Of a stretch of 64,000 nucleotides of DNA, positions 12,501-23,100 are shown in pieces (within the stretch, counting starts at the first letter, position 1; the number at the start of each line of letters is the position of its first letter). The position numbers were made by a program, and so were the translations under genes. The stretch is taken from contig JARCOQ010000002.1 of NCBI GenBank assembly GCA_029207755.1, positions 90,929,087 through 90,993,086 on the forward strand, read 5' to 3'. The notes under the pieces were generated by a model. That model was not told the origin of the DNA, did no database searches, and was given only the letters and a program-made list of their open reading frames with translations. Origin of the DNA: Chamaea fasciata (Eukaryota; Chordata; Aves; Passeriformes; Sylviidae).

Positions 12501-12999
12501 TGTCAAATAAACAAAAGTAAAGAGCTAAAAGCATGAGGTTACTATAAGCTATTTTCTATAATAACCCTCCCACTCCTTGAAAGAAGAGAAAAATCACTAG
12601 TCTCTTTATAGAGTACATCAAATCTCATTTTGTTCTAATGTGTTAAAGTGCACACTGAAAAAGGCAGAGTTGACTCCTGGGGAAATAATGTTAAATCAGT
12701 TCAGAAAAACGAAGTTTGGAAAAAGACTTTCATTTTCCTTTTAGTATTGCAACAAATGTATTCATCTGCCTAGATAATCTGGCATTTTAAATAACTTCAC
12801 TCTTAAGCTCTGTCAATTTGATCTCCCAAGGTTAATTGATTATTTCTACAACAGTCTTGCCAGAAAAGATCAGAGCTCTTACATCCTTCCATTAATCCTT
12901 GCTGTTCAGGGAGAGGGTGCAAAATGAGAGCACTACTATTGGTTTAAATCTTTACAGGTTTCTTATTCCCCCCCGCTAAAGTTGTATCATGTCTGATTA
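9506..12999. other. Non-coding AT-rich stretch, no gene recognised
   Basis: Reading frames such as 10835-11218 (minus, 127 codons) are lysine- and glutamate-rich without a known motif and lack gene context. The segment 12640-12960 starts to show more balanced, motif-rich sequence leading into the candidate regulatory block that follows. No repeat family is recognised. Confidence 0.45.
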
Positions 13000-13079
13000 G
13001 TTTCACATCACGGCACGCCATTTCATTAGTTTCACTGACATGGCATTTTAAGTATGGTTCTAATGATGGGAACAGCAAA

Positions 13080-13900
13080 TCTACCGTCAAGCATCCTTTG
13101 CTGGTTGCCACCCAAGTGCCCTAACCCCCTATTAAAAAGGGTGTTTGACTCAAGGATAGGAAAGGATCAGTGAAAAATTGAACTGATTTACTGGGAGAAA
13201 ATGCAAAAAGTTTTGAAACATCGCTCTCCTAAAACTGACGTTCAGCATTTTGCTGCGGTAAACAACCATCAGCATGCGACACAGCCTCTCCGGGCTTTTC
13301 GAGAAGAGACAAGCTTTATCAGCAATTGCTGTCGCAGTCCTTCTTTGCGGTGGCATAGGCAACACAATGGGGGATTAACCCTCACGCAAGGCAGTGTGAC
13401 AACTCATCAGTTGAAAAACAGAACCTGGTCAAACGGCAGCTTTTAAATCAGCATTAAAACCGCTGGCATAGAGCATCCCTTAAAAAACAACCAGACAAAA
13501 GCCCTGCTGTGGTTTGTGGGGAGCCCTCATTTATTTGAAATGATGGCAAATTGTGTTTTCCTGTCTGGAAACAAAAATATTTCCAGCCCGTCAAAAGGGC
13601 TGGAAATAATCAGAAGACAGAGATTGGTTTCTGTTATCAGCCCCTTCTCCTGTTTTTCACCTCTCCTCTCCGCTTCCCGTAAATTTGTCTGGCAGTTTCA
13701 CCTATTAGCGGTTTCTCCTTCCTTTTGTTTTGAATGCAAATGAAGATCTGACTGGCTTAAAGAGATGTTGGTTTAAGACACACTTCTCAGTGGAGGTAAA
13801 AGTCTCGGTCGGTGGCACTGTCGTGAATGGAAATTGCAGCGAGTAAAATTGCCAGCCTGTAGGTGGTCAGTTTGGCCCTTTGAGAATGTGGGAAGGCTAG
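13080..13900. promoter_or_regulatory. Candidate conserved non-coding element (enhancer-like block)
   Basis: About eleven CpGs fall between 13200 and 13480, far denser than in the surrounding AT-rich DNA where CpG is nearly absent. Retained CpGs are seen in constrained or unmethylated regulatory DNA. An exact octamer ATGCAAAT lies at 13734-13741, and a perfect hairpin lies at 13578-13608. Frames crossing the block (13201-13446 plus, 13150-13365 minus) show no protein domain. The look is that of the conserved non-coding elements that cluster around developmental regulators. Conservation itself cannot be seen from one sequence. Confidence 0.4.
13578..13608. repeat. Perfect 12-bp hairpin with 7-base loop
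   Basis: The arm TATTTCCAGCCC (13578-13589) is exactly reverse-complementary to GGGCTGGAAATA (13597-13608), with loop GTCAAAA. It sits inside the CpG-rich candidate regulatory block. It is too short for an ordinary microRNA precursor and has no following T tract. It may be a palindromic protein-binding site, a structured RNA stem, or chance. Confidence 0.85.
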
Positions 13901-14039
13901 CAAGGTGTGCCCTGTTCTCTGCTTCTCTTAATTTCCAGGTAAAATCACTACTGTCTTAAAATCTGAAAAAAGGGGCCGCGGCTGTATTTAAGTAACCCTG
14001 GAGGTGACACAATCAGCAGGATTTTATCAGGTTTAGTGT

Positions 14040-14500
14040 ATTAAATGATACAATGAAACAGTAATGACCATCTCTCTTTGCAGTGGTTACTCTTAGATCG
14101 GCAGCAGCAAAGTAATTTGAAAAGATCCAGGGCACCAAAATTAAAACATGTGTAAATTAAACACATGTGAAGTGCACAATATGTGGCAAATTAATACAGA
14201 AAATACTGAGAAATGTGCATCTTCAGGGTTTGCCTACACACCATGATGTGACAGGTATTATTGCCCTTTGTACAATTATTTAAACCCTGTAGGAATTCCC
14301 AGTGTCAGAGTATGTCAGCATACTGTTATTAGACAAGTTTAATTAGGATCTACCCTGCTGCTCCTAACAAGTATTTAATTAACTTCTAGGCAGGGTAATT
14401 AGCTTTAGATTGTGGCTGATTTTCTGCCTCACCTTCTGTTGACACTTGGCCTACTGTAAGGCAGCTTGCTTTGCCTGACAGTGTAATGGATAGTAGCTTT
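14040..14500. promoter_or_regulatory. Candidate regulatory block rich in homeodomain-type motifs
   Basis: TTAATTAG at 14339-14346, TTAATTAA at 14375-14382 and TAATTAG at 14396-14402 fall within about 65 bases, surrounded by unique, compositionally mixed sequence. An 8-bp inverted repeat (ACATGTGT/ACACATGT, 14146-14153 and 14161-14168) is also present. TAATTA cores are the usual homeodomain target but are frequent by chance in AT-rich DNA, so the call rests on clustering and on adjacency to the CpG-retaining block at 13080-13900. Confidence 0.25.
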
Positions 14501-14542
14501 GGGAAGAGTAATATCAAGGCTGACTAGTCTAATAATAAATTT

Positions 14543-14559
14543 AAAAAAAAAAAAAAAAA
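14543..14559. repeat. Poly-A tract (17 bases)
   Basis: Uninterrupted A run, the first of two poly-A tracts about 50 bases apart. No element body is recognised with it. Confidence 0.9.
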
Positions 14560-14606
14560 GATGAAAAGGCAAAATAATGACTACCAGGTCAGGGTCCAGA
14601 GGGATT

Positions 14607-14633
14607 AAAAAAAAAAAAAAAAAAAAAAAAAAA
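14607..14633. repeat. Poly-A tract (27 bases)
   Basis: Uninterrupted A run, paired with the one at 14543-14559. Together they produce the F-rich minus-strand frame at 14429-14638, which is not a gene. Confidence 0.95.
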
Positions 14634-14639
14634 GCCACT

Positions 14640-16461
14640 CACCACACAAGCAGACAGAAGAGCTTAGTAATGGGAAAGAAGCAATCTGATTTTAAGCATT
14701 GCAGAAGAATAGACAAAAAAGTGTGATATTGAAAAATCAAGCAAAGCAAAAGGATTTGAAAAATATTTATTTCATGTATTTCTTTAAACTGGATAAAAGA
14801 TGAAGCTTAATTTCCATTTACATAGCACTACTGAGGTGCGCCTGTACTGTTCTAAAAAAGTCTCTCCAATATAAATGAATACTTGAATCCCTGCTCTAAA
14901 GAAATATGCCTCACTTCCCATCAGCACAGTAAAGAATATGCCACAAAGTGAGCATTTAAAACAATTAGCATAGACCAAATGAACCATAGCAAATTGGTCA
15001 GGTCACCATTTAACCCGTTGGTGGCTTCTTGAAGAGCTCTGTGATTTCCAAGGGTGTAGCTTTTGATATATGGTATGCTATTCTTCTACCCAGTCCTGAT
15101 ATATCATTAAAAATAATGGGACTGCATTCAGTGCCGCAGCTAAAAAAATTTTTGGGGCTAGAGGGAGGGAGCACTCCAGAATTAAAAACCTTTTCCCTAT
15201 CATTAGGACAAAAGGGTTATAATTCTCTTGCATTTTGAAAGAAGAATAATTTTTTAAAAAGTCTTTTAATTTTTTGCTGAGTTCCCCAGGTACCAAAGCA
15301 TTGGTTCTTCCAAACCTGCCTTTAATAGAAATATGCCAGCATTGCTCCAAAGCATTCCCTTTTGCAGAAATACTGTTGCTGAGGTTTCCATCATTGTTAG
15401 AGAAGGCAAATGTTCTTCCCGTCAGGCTCAGCCTGACTATTTAGATTAGCCCAGAAGTATCCAAATAATCACCAAAATATTGTTTGAAGGGCAACCCACA
15501 TGTTTGCCATACGTTTTCATTATAGCACTTCAGGTGTCCGACATAGACTCCTGTTTGTTTCACATTTCTGCAGCAGCTCTGCTCTGTGAAGAGGTGGCAG
15601 CACCGCTGAGCTGAGCAGGGGAATACCAGAGTTAGAACTGCAACACTGCTTCACAATGTCCACTGAAGATCCAGTGAGGATGGCACGATGGATATTTCTC
15701 ACTGAGGTTTAAGAAATTTCATCCTCTAGGCTGACAATCTCTTTTACAAGACGGCCAAGGACTGGACTGCAGTTATAATGAGATGGTTAAAATGATATAC
15801 CTGCATCCCATTTGTTCACAGCCATGAAAAGCACTCCGAGACCATTGAAAGCAGCCACCGAGGGCTTTTAGCAGTCACTTAAACTAAAAACCATTTTTTA
15901 AAATAATTTTAACAATAGCTAACTTCCTGTTTGGTAAATGATGACCTTAAAATAAATTCTGAAATACATATTTTGGTTGTGATTTTTTGTTTGGTTGTTT
16001 TTTTCTTTGTGTTATTTTTGTTTTTGAGATTGCAAATTTTATACTTCTATCATCAGCAGAGAAAACAGACCTCTTGCATCCAAAATAGGGTTAACTAGGA
16101 AGTGCCTCAGCTGACTGAAGCATTTCTTTTAATGTAGAACTCTGATTTTATGTTGTTCTGTAAAACAAGAGTGTAGCTGGAGTTAGGTTCAGGACCCTGG
16201 GAGAAACCTATGTGTCACTTTGTGTGTGTTAAAGAAAACTCTGTGGAGTAAGCCATTATTCATTCTTTTCTCTCATACAAGTACATCTATTAAGAAAAAA
16301 AGGAAGAACAGGAAAAACTAGTCAAAATGTTCAAGAGTTACTAAGGGTACACAGATCACACTTTCCATTTCCTGGGCAGTTCAAGTGCACTTGCTAAAAA
16401 GATTTTAAGGGTGTTATGTCAGACTTTGACAACTAAAATTGCTAAAGGAATTTTAATATCT
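14640..16461. other. Non-coding stretch, nothing recognised
   Basis: Sequence is unique-looking. Short frames at 15029-15238 (plus) and 15078-15350 (minus) overlap each other and lack motifs. A T/G-rich stretch lies at about 15970-16030. No repeat family, RNA gene or splice pattern is recognised. Confidence 0.45.
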
Positions 16462-17541
16462 TATGGTGGGTTGACCCTGGCTGGATGCCCAGTACCCACC
16501 CAAGCCCTGTATCACTCCCCTCCTAAGCTGGATAGGAAAAGAAAATATAACAAAAGGCTCGTGTATTGAGATGGAGAGTCACCCACCAGTTACTGTCATT
16601 AGCAAAACAGACTTGACTTGGGGAAGTTAATTGAATTCATTACAAATCAAATCAGAGGAGGATAATGAGAAATAAAACAAAATCTTAGAAACACTTTCCT
16701 CGCACCTCTGCTTTCTTCCTGGGCTTAAATTTGCTCACAATTCTCTACCTTCTACCTCCAGCAGTGCAGAGGTATGGGGAATGGGGGTTGCGGTCAGTTC
16801 ATCACACCTGTCTCTGCTGCTCCTTTCTCTTCATCCTTCCCCTGCTCCACTGTGGGGTCCTTCCACAAAATTCTCCAATGTGAGTCCTTCCCATGAACTG
16901 CAGCTCTTCACAAATTGTTCCAGCATGGGTCCTTCCCATGGGGCACAGTCCTTCAGGAACAGACTGTTCCAGGTCCTCCATGGGATCATCAGTCCTGCCA
17001 TCAAGCCTGCTCAGCTTGGGCTCTTCTCCCCATGGGTCCACATGTCCTGCCAGAAGCCTGCTCCAGCATGGGCTTCCCATGGGATTACAGCCTTCTTTGT
17101 GCCTCCACCTGCTCTGGTGTGGGGTCCTTCACAGACTGCAGGTGGATCTGTGCTCCAGTATGGATCTCTGTGAGCTTGCAGGCACACAGCCTGCCTCACC
17201 ATGGTCTTCACCACAGACTGAAGGGGAATCTCTGTTCCAGTGCCTGGAACACCTCCTTCCCCTTCCTTCTCTGCTAACCTTGTTCTGTGCAGAGTTGTTG
17301 CTCTCACATATCCTTGCTTCTCTCTCCAGTTGCAGCTACACAACAACTTTTTGTCTTAAATTTGTTTTTCCAGTTGCGCTTCTACTGTTTCTGATGGGCT
17401 TGGCCTTAGCCAGTGCCAGCCGTGATTTGGAGATGGCTGAAATTGGCTCCTTTGGACATGAGGAAGGTTGTGGCAGCTTCTTACAGGAGCCACCCCTGTA
17501 GCCCACTCACTACCAAAACCTTGGCATGTAAACCAAATACA
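16462..17541 (-). mobile_element. Long LTR of an avian endogenous retrovirus (family B, copy 1)
   Basis: The plus strand begins TATGGTGGGTTGACCCTGG (the initial TG appears mutated to TA) and ends TAAACCAAATACA. Between about 16840 and 17250 it carries degenerate tandem units built on CTCCAGCATGGG-type and CCTTCCCATGGG-type phrases, roughly 30-45 bases each, followed by CTACCAAAACCTTGGCATG. I recall this structure from passerine LTRs. The copy at 17787-18196 is the same family inverted: both ends match it in reverse complement, so the sense here is minus. Flanks TATCT and TTCCT agree at only 3 of 5 bases, so the duplication is unresolved. Several overlapping frames of 90-202 codons in this LTR are by-products of the repeats. 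Confidence 0.75.
16840..17250. repeat. Degenerate tandem repeat array within the LTR U3
   Basis: Phrases such as CTCCAGCATGGG, TCCTTCCCATGGG and TGCAGGTGGATC-like spacers recur with variation about ten times. The units are imperfect and of uneven length. Such arrays in U3 often hold enhancer sites in retroviral LTRs. Here they also keep reading frames open, which explains the spurious 202-codon frame at 16893-17501. Confidence 0.6.
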
Positions 17542-17786
17542 TTCCTGTTTCCCTATCCTTAGGATGCCTGCAGCACCATAGCCTGAGTCAGAAATGCATA
17601 CTGTTGTCCTGGAAGTACCTATGTCATTGCAGAGAGAGAGCAAACCTTGAAAATCCTCAAGGTTTTGCAGGATTTGCACTTTGATGGAGCTGCCCATTGG
17701 ATGTCTCCACACCCTAGAGCTGCCTGGGAAGGCAAGCAGGCACCTGTACCGTGGCTGATAATAGTACTCATGTCTTTATTAGACTC
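17542..17786. other. 245-bp spacer between two inverted LTRs
   Basis: Unique-looking sequence with no viral motif that I recognise. A short AGAGAGAG tract lies near 17632-17640. It separates two LTRs of the same family that point towards opposite ends, so it is either host DNA between two insertions or a remnant of a rearranged provirus. Confidence 0.5.
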
Positions 17787-18038
17787 TTTATTAGGTTTAT
17801 GTAGCAAGGTTTTGGTGTTGGAGTGGGGGCACAGGAATGACTACTGTGAAAAGACACCAGGACCTGTCATGATGTCAGAGACAGTCCAGTCACCTTCAAA
17901 ATGTCTTTTGTTTTTAAATTGCCTTTATCTCAACCTACATTTGGTGTTTGTTTTTTTGTTTTGTTTTGTTTGTTTGTTTTTGGGTTTTGGTTGTTGGTTT
18001 GGTTTGTTCGGGTTTTTTTTTTGTTTGTTTTTTTTTTT

Positions 18039-18071
<33 letters not shown>

Positions 18072-18196
18072 TTTTTTTTGGGGGGGAGGTGTTTTATTTC
18101 CCCTCTATTTTATTTTCTACCCTGTCATGCTGATTAAGGGGGATAATGTAGCAGATTACTGGGAACCTGGCTTCCAACCAAGGTAAACTCACAGCA
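17787..18196 (+). mobile_element. Shortened LTR of family B (copy 2), opposite orientation
   Basis: The start TTTATTAGGTTTATGTAGC followed by AAGGTTTTGGTG matches the reverse complement of the right end of the LTR at 16462-17541. The end ACTGGGAACCTGGCTTCCAA...CACAGCA matches the reverse complement of its left end. The tandem-repeat U3 section is missing: the match drops out near 17885 and resumes near 17915 with TGCCTTTATCTCAACC. A four-base ACTC occurs immediately on both sides (17783-17786 and 18197-18200), a plausible target-site duplication. A T-rich and (GTT)n expansion at about 17941-18080 has grown inside the LTR. It is old and well diverged. Confidence 0.65.
17941..18087. repeat. T/G simple-repeat expansion including (GTT)10
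   Basis: Mixed GTTT and TTTTG units run from 17941, a clean (GTT)n stretch occupies about 18041-18070, then T and G runs follow. It lies inside the LTR at 17787-18196. All three plus-strand frames through it are low-complexity F/C/V/L and not genes. Confidence 0.9.
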
Positions 18197-18516
18197 ACTC
18201 CCCAGGGCAATGACTACTCTTGGAGAAGTAGAAGATGACCTCAAGGGCACACCATCATTTCTTCAGTCTAGATTTCAGGAGAAAGAGAAAGAAGCAGAGA
18301 GAAGAACCAATCTTACATTGATACACTCTTTCATATGCCAACGATAAATTAAAATCGGTTCAGTCTTCAGAACAATCATAAAAACTGGTCTTTGAAAATA
18401 CTTCACTTCAAAAATAAATTGATATGCTTCAGTGAACATTTTAGAATGCAGACCACAACACAGAAGAATGTAAATGAGCAACATGACCTACTAGATCATT
18501 AATTCTGTAATTTCTG

Positions 18517-19262
18517 TCACAGAATCACAGAATAGGCTGAGCTGGAAAGAGCCCAAAAGGATTGTTGAGTCCAACTCCCGGCCCTGCACAGGGCCATCCT
18601 CAGGAATCACACCCTGTGCCTGACAGCATTGTCCAAACACTTCTTGAACTCTGTCAGGTTTGATGCTGTGACCACTTCCCTGGGGAGCTTGTTCCGGTGC
18701 CCAATCACCCTTTGGGTGAAGAACCTTTTTTTAATATCCAAGCTAAACCTTCCCTGACACATTTCAGGCCACTCCCTTGTGTCCTGTCACTGGGCACCAC
18801 GGAGAAGAGATCAATGCCTGCCCATCCTCTACCCCTCATGAGGAAGCTGTAACTGCAATGAGGTCTCCCCTCAGACTCCTCTTCTCCAGGCTGTACAGAC
18901 CTAGTGACCTCAGCTACTTCTCATACGGCTTCCCCTCAAGGCCCTTCACCATCTTTCTTGCCCTCCTTTGGACAGCCTCAAGAGTTCAGTATCTTTCTTT
19001 TATTGTGGCACCCCAAACTGTCCCCAGCATTTGAGGTGAGGCCATCCCAGAGCAGAGCAGAGGGGACAATCCCCTCCCTTGCCCAGCTGGCCATGCTGGG
19101 CCTGATGCCCCCAGGACAGGGCTGGCCCTCCTGACTGCCAGGGCACTGCTGGCTCGTGTTCAACCTGTCATCGACCAGGACCCCCAGGTCCCTTTCCGTG
19201 GCACTGCTCTCCAGCATCTCATTCCCCAGTCCTCCATGATGTAATTTTGTGTCTGCCAAATA
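18517..19262 (-). mobile_element. CR1 LINE, 5'-truncated, 3' end plus end of ORF2
   Basis: The plus strand starts TCACAGAATCACAGAAT, the reverse complement of the typical CR1 3' tail, so the element is on the minus strand. It extends through the well-known 3' section (GTCCAACTCCC, CACTTCTTGAAC, CTTTGGACAGCC on the plus strand) to about 19262. The minus-strand frame at 18978-19259 contains ATERDLGVLVDDRLNTSQQC, the region near the C-terminus of the CR1 reverse-transcriptase protein. Downstream of that motif the frame decays. CR1 copies in birds are nearly all 5'-truncated like this one. Confidence 0.92.
18978..19259 (-). pseudogene. Fragment of CR1 ORF2 (reverse transcriptase C-terminal end)
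   Basis: The visible motif is DLGVLVDDRLNTSQQC, characteristic of CR1 ORF2 just before its C-terminus. The catalytic reverse-transcriptase motifs lie upstream and are absent because the element is truncated. After the motif the protein continues as G/P/S-rich sequence, suggesting frameshift or decay. It cannot encode an active enzyme. Confidence 0.8.
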
Positions 19263-19689
19263 CCCATTATATGTTTTCTAGTGGAATCATCGTAAGTAAG
19301 ACATGAATGGACCTTCCATAGCAGACAGAGATGTTAGAGGAGTATTTAATGAAACTGATTCGCAGGGGTACCCATAATGACTAGGAAAAAGGCAGTTCCT
19401 TTGCAACTGAGTTCCTTTTATTTTTAATAGTTCTGCATGTAAGGTTGCATACCCAGAGGAGCTTTTGGATAGCATGATTACAGATCCCTGTTTATAGAGC
19501 TTGTAGACAAGACAGGCAGCTAATATGCTACAGCTTCGATGTGTAATATAGTTCTCAAACCAAATGGCTACTCCTGTTGTCTGTTAAACATTTCAAAGTA
19601 GACAAATGTATGTGGGTCAGTGTTTGTGAACATATGTATCTATAATCAAGATGAATTGCAGAACTTGAATGAGGCTAGTAAACATTTAA

Positions 19690-19950
19690 TTTAATTCTTT
19701 TTAGAGAACATGAAATGCTCAATTTATCTCATAACCTCCTTGGCTGTAGCTATCAGGAGCACTAATCGCACCACTGTGGGATTAGAGGGAATTGGCTGTT
19801 TCTCCTTGCCTCACAAGACCCCAGAGGTGTGATTATCTCATGGTTACCACACCCCTGTTGTGTCTCACTGCTTCAGTGAAATAAATGAACTGTTAAATCG
19901 ACAGTTATAAATGAAGGTCCTGCTGACCAGCTGACTTTGTGGCTTATTGG
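19690..19950. promoter_or_regulatory. Candidate conserved non-coding element
   Basis: Unique, compositionally balanced sequence with GATTA/TAATC-type and TTATAAAT-type motifs, two rare CpGs (ATCGCACC and AATCGACAG) and no repeat signature. It ends where an A-rich/(GA)n simple repeat begins. The call rests on appearance only. Confidence 0.22.
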
Positions 19951-19994
19951 AAAAAAAAAGAAAAAAGAAAAAAGAAAAGAGAGAGAGAGAGAGA
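19951..19994. repeat. Homopurine tract: A-rich followed by (GA)n
   Basis: Units of AAAAAAG repeat several times and pass into seven GA dinucleotides. The 44-base stretch is entirely purine on the plus strand. Confidence 0.9.
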
Positions 19995-20173
19995 TTAGAA
20001 AACAGTAATTTAAAAACAATTGTTGTCTAATTGTTTCGTAGCTTGTTTCCTCCTGAACTTGTGGTGTGCAACTAGCATGACAGAGAACTGTCCTCCTACC
20101 TTGTGTTCCTTGCCAAGAAATCTGATATATAGGAACTCAGAAAGCTCAGCATGAACAAGCAGAAAAACTAAGC

Positions 20174-20192
20174 AAAAAAAAAAAAAAAAAAA
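20174..20192. repeat. Poly-A tract (19 bases)
   Basis: Simple uninterrupted A run with no recognisable insertion attached. Confidence 0.9.
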
Positions 20193-23100
20193 GACTGCTA
20201 GCTGTCAGGAAAAAAAGTCATTATATAGAGTGTATTAGTAGTTCAAATGCATCAGTCACAGGAGACTGTTTGTCAGGTTACATCTCACCCAGAGCAATGT
20301 ATTTGGCTTTTATCCTTGTGACAAATGATTTCTCAACTTCTGTACTGCTGGCAATCAGCCAAGAGACTAAAGTGACTGTAATATGCCCCCCCCGCTCCCA
20401 CTGCTGTCTCACCCAGCAGCGTTTTCAGCTAGAAAGCTCACTCTCTCCTCACGTGTGCACATGAACGTGGCCTGGCCACAGAAATCCCATGGCTCAGCTC
20501 AGGGGATGAAGCAGCAGCTCCCACAGGAACCATCCAATTGTGCTGTTTAATAAAAAAAGGTACATACGGTGGAAAAGAGCAAATGCATTTTCCTTTTCTC
20601 TCTCATTAACCAGTGCTGGTACTCATAAGATTTGTACTTTTTCCCCTAGATGCTGCAGATAACTGAAGGACAATTTGCCAGAGGAGACTTTTTCTCTTGA
20701 TTTTCACACACAAGACCTGTGCCTGCAGCTTAGTCACTACTGCTTTTGAAGTTCGTAGGAGTTGTACCTTGTTCCGGAAGGCACATTAAAGTTCCCTTTA
20801 GATGGAGATTCTCACTATTAAGATGTGTTTTTCACCTTTTAAGTGATTCTTGTCCTTTTTCTGAGAACCACTCCTTGAATCGTGAGTACCCAATTGGGCC
20901 ATTCCAGCAGAGGCAAACTAATGCCAGCTTCAGTAACAGCCTGTTCTACGCACTCCTACCCAATTTTCCAAGGGTGGCACTGACTAGTTTTGGGGATCTG
21001 CTGGAAGCTCATTATCCATCCTACCCTACAGCTATCTTCCACTTCTTTTTCCCCATACTTTTTTCTTTTCCTTGTTGACTCATATCAGGCTGTCATCTAC
21101 AACACCATCTGCAGTATGCACCTTGCAAATTTTGTTTAGGCAGCAGACAGCTTTCTGTCCAAGAGCTATCGCTGAAATGTCACTTGACAGAGTTTGGTCA
21201 GCTCCCCACCTTTAATTCATACCAGAATGGCCTTATTTTATTGACAAATCCAGATATTTTCCTCCTTTTATAGAGAAATGCTCATTTACTTGTGGCATTT
21301 TCCTGCCACTTGCAGACTAACACAATCATCAAATGAGAGGAAATGACATCCATTTCATGAGTATGTTATGCTGACAAAGCAATGTAGAAAGGTTTTGCTG
21401 TACATCAAAAGGGGGAGTTGTACCTGTTCTATAATCAGTTCTATAATCAGTTCTATAGGCACCTTTCAGCAGAGCTGAGAATCTGGTGTAGTGGGCAAAA
21501 AGGCCTATCTGCCTATGAAGCTGTGATTCTCTACAAAGTGCCTACCAGCATGGTATCTAGGCAGTCCCTGGGATTTACTATGGAAAACAGACCACAAGAG
21601 ATCTAGTTAAGGAAAACAGGAATTGCATAAAAACTTGCAGATCTGAATTCCCACTTGAAGGTTATGTCCTGCTGTTAATTTTTCCTTTTCTCCTGCAAAG
21701 CTTGTTGCTTTTGCTTGGGTCCTCATTTTTACTCTGTCTCCTCAGTTAGAACAATAAATTTTAAGTGATTGGTTTGGCTTTTTTTACCCTTTTCATAGCA
21801 AAAACTGTATTATGTTTCTTTTAGGTAGCACACAGCAAGTACTGCCACGTATATTTATAAACTCTCTATACACATGCATTTTTCTGAAGCAATGACAAAT
21901 GTATCTAGCACCAGCTAGGGCGCTGAGCTGAAATATTTAAGTGCAGCTTTTGCTTGTGGACATGTCTCTAAAATACGAAAAATATTGTACTGTTGAAGCA
22001 GAAAATGCCATTATTATTTCTTTTTAAAGAGAAAGATATGTGTGCAAGAATTACAGTTTGGTACTAACATGAGTTTTAAAATAAGATACTAATTTTAAAT
22101 ACTTGGTGATCAACATCTGATTTAAAAATAGAAATAAATAACATTTCGTTATTTATTGTGGGACATAATTGTATAGAAAGCATTTTTTCTTTTCTTTCTT
22201 TTACCCCCATTTTGCCTATTCTGTACATCAGACATATGAAAAAACCCCCAAACCTAGGGGAAATTATAAAGCTTTCTTATTGCTAACAGAACAGCTGTTT
22301 TCCATATCTGCACATTTTATCCTATCCCAGTAAGGCAAAGTCTGGTATATTCCTCCTAGCAGTGCCAAACTTATGGCAATATCTTGCTGACAGTTTCCAA
22401 AATGTGCTGGTGATCCAAATTTATTGCAGCTAAAATTAGGCTTTTGTCTCTGTAAGTCTCTAAAACAATCTTAAGGAAAGCGGCTTTACTAAGCTAAAAT
22501 AGTCCTTTTAGAAGTTATTTTTTCTCTTCTATTTCTACTTCTAATGTAAGGTTAAATGAAATTCTCAGATAATCTTATGATTCCAATAGCTGTAATACAA
22601 GGAGACTCCTCAGTATCGGAAGGCATAGGATACCACTGTAAAAGCTGTTGGTGCTGAGTCAGTTTAAAAACTGGCAGTGAGAATAAAAATGGATTGGCAG
22701 AGGAAAAGCCCACTAATTTCTTCTCTTTTCCATCCAGATTTTGATTAAACCTTAACAACCAGGATGTCATTATTTCTGCATGAGAGAACATACTTGGACT
22801 TAGGGAACACTGAATTAATATTGTTTTGATGCCATGACTCTTCTCTGTTAACATTTAATTTCTTCTTCTGAAATGATACACAGTCAAAAGTCTTTGATGC
22901 CTGAACTGGTCTATTAAAAACATTCAGAATTAAATGAAAAGCAACACTACACTTCTATGCAGAAGTGTTCTCACGTCTCTGTGTGAAGACATACGTGTGT
23001 ATCTGAAGGCACACACTGTATTTCACGTATTTAAGCTTGCCAGTATTCAAATCTACAATGAGACATTGGAACAGTTTACTGAAGTAGAAGACTACCTGGC

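Noticed and set aside
16893..17501. 202-codon plus-strand frame and several overlapping frames
   Set aside because: It lies entirely in the degenerate tandem repeats of an LTR; the sequence shows no gag, pol or env motif and the frames are repeat by-products.
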